From positions 1 to 11,906 of the forward strand of contig CAYVZU010000124.1 in assembly GCA_964455935.1 (NCBI GenBank): a stretch of 11,906 nucleotides of DNA, written 5' to 3'. This document shows, one piece after another, positions 6,810 through 11,906 of the stretch (position 1 is its first letter; each line of letters starts with the position of its first letter). The notes beneath the pieces were generated by a model. That model did not search any database. It was not told the DNA's origin and worked only from the letters and a program-made list of their open reading frames with translations. The DNA is from CAYVZU01 sp964455935. GTDB taxonomy: Bacteria > Fibrobacterota > CAYVZU01. Made by a program: the position numbers and the translations under genes.

Positions 6810-7208
6810 TCAGCTTTTCCTGCTTCTCTTCTTCCGGATGAAATCCGCGTAGATCATGTCGCAAAGCAGGCTGTGCTCGGCCAGCCAGCTCGAAAGGAAG
6901 CCCCGCAGCCGGGCGGGAATCAAGCTGCCTGTTTCAAAGTCTTCGAGATATCCCATCAATTGCGCGCCGGCCCGCTCGTGCTCGGTCTGGTGCCCGGCAA
7001 AGTCCGGAGCGCCATAAAGCCGGATCAGGTGCTCTTCACATTTGAAGTGGAAAAGCAGGTAGCCTTCAATCTCCTTGAGGAGCGTCGCCATCGTAGGCCG
7101 GTCCGTGACCGCGGGGGAATCCTCAACCCGGTCAAACAGGAAATAGAGGTACTTGTGCTGCTCGTCCATCTCCGGGATTCCCAGGATGGGCCGCTCGGGA
7201 TTGATCAT
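6810..7208 (-). CDS. Bacteriohemerythrin
   Basis: 132-aa single-domain hemerythrin. All seven di-iron ligands are present in canonical spacing: His18 (DEQH), His54 and Glu58 (HFKCE), His73 and His77 (HQTEH), His112 and Asp117 (HSLLCD). The opening GIPEMDEQHKYLYFLFD is typical. The protein should be soluble and reversibly bind O2, acting as an oxygen carrier, store or sensor; it has no attached signalling domain. The basic C-terminus (RKKRSRKS) is a small peculiarity. The start at 7208 gives the expected N-terminal length but lacks a convincing Shine-Dalgarno. It lies 65 nt downstream of the nucleoside hydrolase gene on the same strand and could be expressed from the same transcript. Its 3' end runs into the inverted-repeat element. 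Confidence 0.93.
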   Translation of the reverse strand: MINPERPILGIPEMDEQHKYLYFLFDRVEDSPAVTDRPTMATLLKEIEGYLLFHFKCEEHLIRLYGAPDFAGHQTEHERAGAQLMGYLEDFETGSLIPARLRGFLSSWLAEHSLLCDMIYADFIRKKRSRKS

Positions 7209-7273
7209 GAAGACAAAATAGCTGTCGGGGAGAGGTGGGAGGGAGGATCGAAAATTTCAGTCACAGGATCGCC

Positions 7274-8176
7274 CTAAAACACCGAGAAATACCGGTCAAA
7301 GAATCTTGGTACATTCACGCCAAACGCAACTTCGTGCCGACCAAAGCCGGGAGCAGCCGTCCAGCGGGTTTTTCCTCTTGTGTGGGCGCAATCGAGTTCG
7401 ATTTCAACATGGCCGCGCTCGAAGGCGCACACCTCCGCGTCGAAGATCGTAATCGCCGCAAGAGGATCGTGAAAGACCACGCAGTCGCTGTGGGCAAGGA
7501 AGGTTTCGGTAAAATGACGCAGGGGTTCGAGATTTTGGGCGCGGAAATGGCGGCGCACTTCCGCCGCGTTCATGCAAATCTGACATGTCACATCCAACCC
7601 AATGGAGCGGTGGACGTTCACGGCGTGGCGGTAGGTAATGGCCGTGGCGTGCGGGTCGCCCATGGCATTCCACTCCAGCGGGCCTGCGCCGGGAATGCGG
7701 TCCGTGAAAACCCCGCCCATCAGGACAAGTCCCTTCAGCAGTCCCGGAATTGCGGGATCGGCCTCAAACAGCTGCGCGATATTGGTGAGCGGCCCTATTG
7801 TCAGCAGGACGATTTCACCCGGGTGCGACCGGATCATGTCGCGAAGAAAGCGGGTCGCCTGTTGCCTTGGAAAATCGCGATCGTGCGGGAAGCGGCCCAG
7901 ATTCCGGGCCAATGGCGCTTTTTTCCGGTGTTGTTCGATCACAAGCGGTTTTTCGGCGCCCGGGTAGATCGGGATTTTCTTGCCAAAGGCCTTGCACAGC
8001 GCAGAAGCCATCCGGGCGCGCAGGCCTGCCTGCCCGGTCACGGTGGTAATTCCCATCAACTCGCAATCCGGGTTGGCCAGAATATAGGCCAGGCATAGGG
8101 CATCATCGATGTCGCTGCCAATATCGGTGTCGAGCAGAATTTTGGTGCGCACCTTGTATTTTTTTCCTGGCCCCAT
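7274..8176 (-). CDS. Nucleoside hydrolase (IU-nucleoside hydrolase family)
   Basis: 300-aa cytosolic enzyme, normal length for the family. The N-terminal calcium- and ribose-binding Asp cluster is ILLDTDIGSDIDDA (13-26). Other family landmarks are ITTVTG (43-48), LLTIGPLTNIA (124-134), LVLMGGVF (150-157), EWNAMGDPHA (168-177) and the C-terminal VFHDPLAA (234-241) with the catalytic-site His-Asp pair. Expected reaction: hydrolysis of the N-glycosidic bond of nucleosides to a free base and ribose, for salvage. Base specificity cannot be read from the sequence. The start is taken at ATG 8176; the frame is open to 8410 but the extra part is low-complexity intergenic sequence. A GTG at 8152 (just before RTKILLDTD) is the main alternative. 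A hairpin-capable sequence (8195-8216) lies in its leader. The hemerythrin gene follows at 65 nt. Confidence 0.93.
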   Translation of the reverse strand: MGPGKKYKVRTKILLDTDIGSDIDDALCLAYILANPDCELMGITTVTGQAGLRARMASALCKAFGKKIPIYPGAEKPLVIEQHRKKAPLARNLGRFPHDRDFPRQQATRFLRDMIRSHPGEIVLLTIGPLTNIAQLFEADPAIPGLLKGLVLMGGVFTDRIPGAGPLEWNAMGDPHATAITYRHAVNVHRSIGLDVTCQICMNAAEVRRHFRAQNLEPLRHFTETFLAHSDCVVFHDPLAAITIFDAEVCAFERGHVEIELDCAHTRGKTRWTAAPGFGRHEVAFGVNVPRFFDRYFSVF

Positions 8177-8365
8177 ACGTGTCTTAGAGAAATAGGAAGA
8201 TTCCAGAATACCTTCCAACTTTCGTCTGTTTCTATAGTGATTACCACAGATAGGTTCCGTAATGGGCCAGACCCCTTTCCTCACTGCGGGACCTGCTCGC
8301 CTTGCGGCCCGCCGCCTCCGCAGCTCAAAAATTCGCTGCTTACGGCTCTTGGCCGCGGCTGCGCC

Positions 8366-8393
8366 TCCCATGCCGATCGGAATCGGCATGGGA
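8366..8393. repeat. Perfect 12-bp-stem palindrome
   Basis: TCCCATGCCGAT (8366-8377) pairs perfectly with 8382-8393 around a CGGA loop. There is no U-tract on either side, so a simple terminator is unlikely. Its ends (TCCC...GGGA) are shared by two other palindromes in the window at 11123-11148 and 11511-11537, which suggests a dispersed short palindromic repeat family. Confidence 0.6.
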
Positions 8394-8537
8394 AAGAATA
8401 AGGCTCTCAATCATAAAAGCACTTACGGCCCATCACCGGCATGCTCATTGTGGGCTGCCGTGTCCTCATTTCGTCAAGGGGCCTGGCCTCCATTACGGAA
8501 CTTTCCTTTGAGAATGACTACAATCCGATCAGCCGTT

Positions 8538-8565
8538 TTGACAAACCAGATCCGAATACTATTTT
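8538..8565 (+). promoter_or_regulatory. Candidate sigma70-type promoter for the 767-aa protein gene
   Basis: A perfect -35 hexamer TTGACA (8538-8543) is followed after 16 nt by TATTTT (8560-8565), a partial -10 match, in the AT-rich stretch upstream of the gene. This would give a leader of roughly 100 nt. The leader holds a short ATTGC-CTAT-GCAAT hairpin and ends in a strong AGGAG site. Prediction from consensus only. Confidence 0.4.
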
Positions 8566-8672
8566 GAATTGAGAAGGTTTTTCTTCTGGGGGAATTGCCT
8601 ATGCAATAGTTCATTCGTTCAGCGCCGGAAGAGGCATAATTTTTGGTTTAATCGATAAAATTAGGAGAAGAA

Positions 8673-10976
8673 ATGCGGTCCTTTATAATCAGCATCAGAT
8701 TTCCTATAATAATTGCCATCGCAGTTGTTTTTCCGGTATCTGCCCAGGCGGTCCAGCTTCAGCTAAAGGAAATTTCGGGCAAGGCGGCCAGTGACGTTCC
8801 CGTGGTCTTTGGCCATTATTTCAAGAAAGGCGACATCGCGCAGAACCGCGGTTTGACGGCAAAGCTCTCCAACGGAAGCGCTCTCTCCGCTCAATTCAAT
8901 CCCAAGTCGCGGCACAGCGACGGCTCGGTTCGCCATTGCATAATCACCCTGCAAGTGCCCAATATTTCCGCAAGCGAGATCAAGAACGTTGAATTGTCGC
9001 CGGCCGCACTCTCTGCCGAGACCGCACCGCTGCAACCGGCGGATCTGCTTGCCTCCAGCTATGACGTCATGGTGAATCTTCGCCTGAGCGGAAAACTTTA
9101 TTCGGCTTCCGCCAAGAGCGCGCTTGCCGCCTCCGCCTCGCCCGACATCTGGCTCAAGGGCCCGCTTGCGACAGAGTGGCTCCTAAACGCCCCGCTTGTT
9201 GCCGCGGACGGTCAAGTGCATCCGCACCTTCGCGCGCAGTTCCATGTCCGCGCTTTTGGCGGATTGAAGCGGGTGCGGACCAATGTGGTTGTCGAGAACG
9301 TCTGGGCCCACGTGCCGAATCCGTCCGGGTTCGAATACGATACCGACATTACTGTGGCCGGCAAAATCGTGTATGCAAAACAGGGCCTTCTCCATACCCG
9401 CCACGCGCGCTGGAACCGGGTTGTTTGGTGGGGAGACGAACCCGCGGTCCATGTCCTGTATGACAGGGAATACCTGTTTGCGTCCGGCGCGGTTCCCCGT
9501 TACGATCAGCGGATCTCCATCTCCACAACGGCGCTGCAAAATCTTTCCAGTGTTCCACCCGACCCCATGTCAAACGCGGAATTGACAAGCTATATGCCCA
9601 TGACCGGAGCGCACCCGGATATTGGGCCGCTGCCGCGCTTTGCCGCACTATATCTATTGAGTATGGACCCGCGCGCAATGGCCAACACGCTTCGAAACGG
9701 CCAGGCCGGCGGCAGTTTTCAAATCCATTACCGGGACCAGAAAACAAACCTGCCGGTTTCGCTTGAGGATTATCCCTACATGACGATCCTGGGAAGGTCT
9801 AGCGATACTTACAATCCGCAAACGCGCCAATATGAAGCCTTTCCGGCCGTCACCAATCCATTGACCGTGCACACCCCCGACGATGCACACCAGCCGTCCA
9901 TCGCCTACCTTCCATACCTGATTACCGGCGACTACTTTTTTCTGGAAGAACTGCAGTTTTGGGCCAACTGGAATATGGTGATGGCCAACCCCGGCTATCG
10001 CGAGTATCGCAAGGGCCTTCTCAAATGGGGCCAGGTGCGCGCGCAGGCATGGTCGTTGCGGACCCTGGGCCAGGCGGCCAGCATGACTCCGGACGATCAC
10101 CCCATGAAGTCGTATTTCGTCGACCGCGTGGGTTACAATTTGGAATATTACAATTCCCGCTATTCCAATAACGCAAACGCCAACAAGCTGGGCATTATAG
10201 AGGAAGGCGGCGGATTGGCTACGCCGCGTCCCTGGATGGACGACTTTGTAACCTGGAGCGCAGGCCATCTCGTTGCTCTTGGTTTCGAGGAAGCAAAGCC
10301 GTTTCTGGCCTTCAAGGCGAAATTTCCGGTCGGCCGCATGACTCCGCCCTTTTGCTGGCTTCATGCCCCGATGTATGCGGGCACGTTCACCAACGGCAGC
10401 GGGGCCGTCTTCTCAACGTTCGGCGAATATTACAAGGCCAATTTCAGCGATGTGAACTGCAGCGGGACGGTGATGGACGGCTATCCGGCCAATCCCGATG
10501 GATACGGGGCGAATTTTCAACCGGCTTTGGCCGTGGCCGTAAATGCAGGAGTTCCAGGCGCCAAGGAAGCCTGGGCAAAATACGAGACGAGGAACCCAAA
10601 ACAGAACTACTCGTCCGCGCCGCAATGGGCTGCTGTTCCGGAATCGATCTCCGGAATTCCGACAACCGCAACAGCAACCCATCCGGCGGTCTTCAGCCTT
10701 TCCGCAGGGCTGAGCGCAATTCAAAACGCGGCGAATTCCGCTGTGTCCATTCGTTTTCAGCCTGCCGAATACAACGCCGAACTTGGCGCACTGCCTCCGG
10801 TCTTTTCGATTTTCGATCTGCGGGGCAGGCTGGTTCATCGACTCGAAGCCAGATTGGCCGCCAGGGCCGGATACGAAGCGCAGTGGAGTTCCGCTGCCTT
10901 GTCACCGGGTCTGTATTTCGTGCGATGCAATTGGAACAGGGCCTCTTACCAAACCACTGTTATGATTGCCGAATGA
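8673..10976 (+). CDS. Large secreted protein, probable polysaccharide-active, with C-terminal sorting-like domain
   Basis: 767-aa exported protein starting five bases after AGGAG. The signal peptide is MRSFIISIRFPIIIAIAVVFPVSAQA. Residues about 27-330 look like a beta-rich domain (HSDGSVRHCIITLQV at 81-95, HPHLRAQFHVRAFGG at 183-197), reminiscent of RIFT-barrel N-terminal domains found beside lyases. Residues about 365-640 are helical and aromatic (LPYLITGDYFFLEELQFWANW at 413-433 in two overlapping helices, QAWSLRTLGQAAS at 458-470, MDDFVTWSAGHLVALGF at 522-538), the style of an alpha/alpha toroid of polysaccharide lyases or glycoside hydrolases. Candidate polar residues include D403-D404-H406 and D523-D524. 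Residues about 690-767 are a beta domain with VFSIFDLRGRLVHRL and SPGLYFVRCNW, matching the type IX secretion-type C-terminal domain pattern. It stands alone as a transcription unit. The enzymatic role is inference; I do not recognise the family. Confidence 0.85.
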   Translation: MRSFIISIRFPIIIAIAVVFPVSAQAVQLQLKEISGKAASDVPVVFGHYFKKGDIAQNRGLTAKLSNGSALSAQFNPKSRHSDGSVRHCIITLQVPNISASEIKNVELSPAALSAETAPLQPADLLASSYDVMVNLRLSGKLYSASAKSALAASASPDIWLKGPLATEWLLNAPLVAADGQVHPHLRAQFHVRAFGGLKRVRTNVVVENVWAHVPNPSGFEYDTDITVAGKIVYAKQGLLHTRHARWNRVVWWGDEPAVHVLYDREYLFASGAVPRYDQRISISTTALQNLSSVPPDPMSNAELTSYMPMTGAHPDIGPLPRFAALYLLSMDPRAMANTLRNGQAGGSFQIHYRDQKTNLPVSLEDYPYMTILGRSSDTYNPQTRQYEAFPAVTNPLTVHTPDDAHQPSIAYLPYLITGDYFFLEELQFWANWNMVMANPGYREYRKGLLKWGQVRAQAWSLRTLGQAASMTPDDHPMKSYFVDRVGYNLEYYNSRYSNNANANKLGIIEEGGGLATPRPWMDDFVTWSAGHLVALGFEEAKPFLAFKAKFPVGRMTPPFCWLHAPMYAGTFTNGSGAVFSTFGEYYKANFSDVNCSGTVMDGYPANPDGYGANFQPALAVAVNAGVPGAKEAWAKYETRNPKQNYSSAPQWAAVPESISGIPTTATATHPAVFSLSAGLSAIQNAANSAVSIRFQPAEYNAELGALPPVFSIFDLRGRLVHRLEARLAARAGYEAQWSSAALSPGLYFVRCNWNRASYQTTVMIAE

Positions 10977-11052
10977 TTCTCCCTATCCGCTCCAGGATGG
11001 CGGGAACCCCTTGCTTAATCGGACGGCGCATTCAGGGGAATTGCCTGCGTAT

Positions 11053-11077
11053 CTTGCGGGGTAGTCGCGGTGAACCC
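11053..11077 (+). repeat. Copy 1 of a 25/26-bp direct repeat
   Basis: CTTGCGGG then GTAGTCGCGGTGAACCC. Copy 2 at 11290-11315 is identical except for one inserted T after CTTGCGGG. Both are followed by a small palindrome (TGAACCC/GGGTTCA here) and then a T-arm-like string (GGTTCAAACC here). The unit resembles a tRNA 5' segment joined directly to a tRNA T arm with the anticodon arm missing. Confidence 0.6.
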
Positions 11078-11122
11078 TGGGGTTCAAACCCGCATGCTGT
11101 ATCGTGTGTTTGTTTTTTGGGG

Positions 11123-11148
11123 TCCCCACGAAGCTTGCTTCGTGGGGA
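11123..11148. repeat. Short GC-rich palindrome
   Basis: TCCCCACGAAGC (11123-11134) pairs perfectly with 11137-11148. With the innermost pair opened this is an 11-bp stem and a 4-nt loop. It is followed by no U-tract on either strand. It shares the TCCC...GGGA ends with the palindromes at 8366 and 11511. Confidence 0.55.
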
Positions 11149-11223
11149 TAGCGCAGCCCGGTCGCTAAACCGCAAGCAGCGAACACTTGGAGTTGCGGAG
11201 GTGTGCGGCCTAGGGCGAGCAAT

Positions 11224-11240
11224 CGGAGAGGTGGGGATTT
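11224..11240 (-). repeat. Duplicate of the tRNA-Ser 3' end (att-like)
   Basis: A 17-bp exact copy of 11349-11365: the discriminator base, the 3' acceptor strand and the start of the T arm of the intact tRNA-Ser. It is in the same orientation, 125 bp from the original. A displaced 3'-end fragment is the usual footprint of integration into a tRNA gene. No integrase gene is present and only 108 bp separate the copies, so any element is gone. Confidence 0.5.
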
Positions 11241-11289
11241 ACTTCCAGGGCCGCTATGTGGGCGTAGTCAGTGCTGCTCCAAAGCGTAA

Positions 11290-11315
11290 CTTGCGGGTGT
11301 AGTCGCGGTGAACCC
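11290..11315 (+). repeat. Copy 2 of a 25/26-bp direct repeat
   Basis: Partner of the copy at 11053-11077, with one inserted T. The following palindrome is TGAACCCC-AA-GGGGTCCA, where the stem has lengthened and one pair has been lost relative to copy 1. A GTCCAATTCCCC string after it resembles a T arm. Confidence 0.6.
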
Positions 11316-11345
11316 CAAGGGGTCCAATTCCCCATATGTGGGTTC

Positions 11346-11439
11346 TGGCGGAGAGGTGGGGATTTGAACCCCAGGTAGAGCTTTAAGGCCCTACAACGGT
11401 TTAGCAAACCGCCGCCTTCAGCCACTCGGCCACCTCTCC
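11346..11439 (-). tRNA. tRNA-Ser(GCU)
   Basis: Complete class II tRNA on the minus strand. The 7-bp acceptor stem GGAGAGG/CCTCTCC is perfect. The discriminator is G, as expected for serine, and the CCA end is encoded (11346-11348). The D-arm string GCCGAGTGGCTGAAGGC is typical of serine tRNAs. The anticodon loop TTGCTAA gives anticodon GCU at 11403-11405, which reads AGC and AGU. The long variable arm folds as GTAGGGC/GCTCTAC, and the T arm is GGGGTTCAAATCCCC. Copies of its 3' end (11224-11240) and of part of its 5' end (11663-11677) lie on either side. Confidence 0.96.
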
Positions 11440-11510
11440 ACGTCACAATCGGCCATGCGCTTCCGTGCCTCCAAGTATTCGGCACTTTCAGCTCCGGCCG
11501 TTGCTCCTCT

Positions 11511-11537
11511 TCCCCACCCGATGGGATCGGGCGGGGA
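11511..11537. repeat. Short GC-rich palindrome with one mismatch
   Basis: TCCCC-A-CCCGAT (11511-11522) pairs with ATCGGG-C-GGGGA (11526-11537) around GGG, with a single A/C mismatch. A second small hairpin, CCCC-TTTTCA-GGGG, follows immediately. Its ends match the other two palindromes and its CCGAT...ATCGG core matches the one at 8366. Confidence 0.5.
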
Positions 11538-11662
11538 CCCCTTTTCAGGGGCTTATCTGCAAAGAGCAGTATCTTCTTCACCATCGGCGGCTAATGGCTC
11601 CGCCCAACCGCCGCGTTAGGCTGCGCCCTTTGGGCTTGCCGTCTCGGCCTTCGACCTCGGCA

Positions 11663-11677
11663 CAGCCACTCGGCCAC
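11663..11677 (-). repeat. Duplicate of part of the tRNA-Ser 5' end
   Basis: CAGCCACTCGGCCAC is an exact 15-bp copy of 11419-11433 inside the tRNA-Ser gene (D-arm region), 244 bp away and in the same orientation. On the minus strand it reads GTGGCCGAGTGGCTG, preceded by GGTAA, like the first 20 bases of a serine-type tRNA. The rest of a tRNA does not follow, so this is a truncated remnant. Confidence 0.45.
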
Positions 11678-11906
11678 TTACCACACGACGATCTTAAGAT
11701 AAGTCAAAACCGGGGGTATTTTCAAAGGCAAAATAGTCCGTGCGGAATTGATTCGCAAGCGCATTCGACGCCGGGGGTCAAGACCAGCGGCGCACATTGC
11801 GGTGGTGAGAAATACCTGTGCTGGTTTATTTTTTCCCAGAATAATCGACTAATACTCATCTTCTACAGTTTGGTTTGAGAAAATCCTGAAAAGGCGCGAT
11901 TCTGCT

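Larger units (their letters stand above)
8177..8672. other. Intergenic region between divergent genes
   Basis: 496 nt without a credible gene. The left part is the leader of the nucleoside hydrolase, with a GGAAG/CTTCC imperfect palindrome at 8195-8216. The middle (about 8270-8400) is GC-rich and repeat-like, with GCTCGCCTTGCGG-type and GCTTACGGCTC-type motifs ending in a perfect 12-bp palindrome. The right part is AT-rich and carries the probable promoter and leader of the 767-aa protein gene. The short frames that cross it show no protein-like composition. Confidence 0.6.
10977..11345. other. Intergenic region of tRNA-like fragments and hairpins
   Basis: No protein gene is credible here. 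The segment holds two copies of a 25/26-bp repeat and a TCCCC/GGGGA palindrome. It also has tRNA 5'-half-like strings: GGGGATAGCGCAGCCCGG at 11144-11161, followed by TCGC, and GTGGGCGTAGTCAGTG at 11258-11273. A 17-bp exact copy of the tRNA-Ser 3' end lies at 11224-11240. None of the fragments can be folded into a complete tRNA, because anticodon arms are missing. Confidence 0.55.
11440..11906. other. Intergenic region upstream of tRNA-Ser
   Basis: No convincing protein gene. A 137-codon frame at 11465-11878 crosses palindromes and tRNA-like sequence and has no recognisable domain. The proximal part (to about 11690) is GC-rich with repeats: a TCCCC/GGGGA palindrome, CCCC-TTTTCA-GGGG, GCCC-TTT-GGGC and CTCGGC direct repeats. 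The distal part (11690-11906) is more AT-rich and may hold the promoter of the tRNA or of genes beyond the window. Confidence 0.5.

Noticed and set aside
7235..8098. 287-codon plus-strand frame opposite the nucleoside hydrolase
   Set aside because: The minus strand carries every nucleoside hydrolase motif; this frame has none of its own.
8366..8393. Rho-independent terminator
   Set aside because: The stem is perfect but neither strand has a following T-run, and it is not positioned after a stop codon of a nearby gene. It is better treated as a palindromic repeat.
11197..11246. Additional tRNA suggested by a GGAGGT/ACTTCC stem
   Set aside because: Only 50 nt are enclosed, and no anticodon or T arm can be folded.
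11053..11315. CRISPR array
   Set aside because: Only two repeat copies 237 bp apart, no regular spacing and no cas genes.
11465..11878. 137-codon frame to the right of the tRNA gene
   Set aside because: It runs through palindromes and a tRNA fragment and shows no conserved features.

Overview
The window looks like chromosomal DNA of a diderm (Gram-negative type) bacterium, probably from the FCB/Fibrobacterota neighbourhood. Three things point that way: an outer-membrane beta-barrel protein, an OmpA-like lipoprotein with acidic thrombospondin-type-3-like repeats, and two large secreted proteins ending in a C-terminal sorting/FlgD-like beta domain of the kind used by type IX-type secretion. 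This placement is inference from protein style; no phylogenetic marker gene is present.

Layout from left to right. A bidirectional terminator hairpin (102-129) closes a minus-strand outer-membrane protein gene (152-1435). Its divergent neighbour is a small OmpA-like lipoprotein (1854-2351). Between them sits a 180-bp MITE-like palindromic element with 11-bp terminal inverted repeats and an exact 8-bp flanking duplication (1636-1831). Three minus-strand genes follow: a periplasmic DsbA-like thioredoxin (2391-3125), a flavodoxin-fold NAD(P)H quinone reductase (3263-3859) and, 8 nt upstream of the last, a 558-aa secreted LamG/Ig-like protein (3868-5544). A radical SAM protein runs rightward (5648-6562) and is followed by a second inverted-repeat element (6567-6788). 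A hemerythrin (6810-7208) and a nucleoside hydrolase (7274-8176) lie in tandem on the minus strand. After a 496-bp intergenic stretch comes a 767-aa secreted protein, probably polysaccharide-active, that I cannot assign to a named family (8673-10976).

The right end (10977-11906) has no credible protein gene. It holds an intact tRNA-Ser(GCU) on the minus strand with encoded CCA. Around the tRNA are an exact copy of its 3' end, an exact copy of part of its 5' end, a 25/26-bp repeat, other tRNA-like fragments and short GC-rich palindromes. This looks like an old integration or tRNA-decay site.

No pathway joins all the genes. The common theme is the cell envelope (OMP, OmpA-like, DsbA-like, two secreted multidomain proteins), with redox and salvage genes interspersed. 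I see no defence system, CRISPR array or intact transposase. The most notable unexplained structures are the MITE-like element, the tRNA-fragment cluster and the 767-aa protein.
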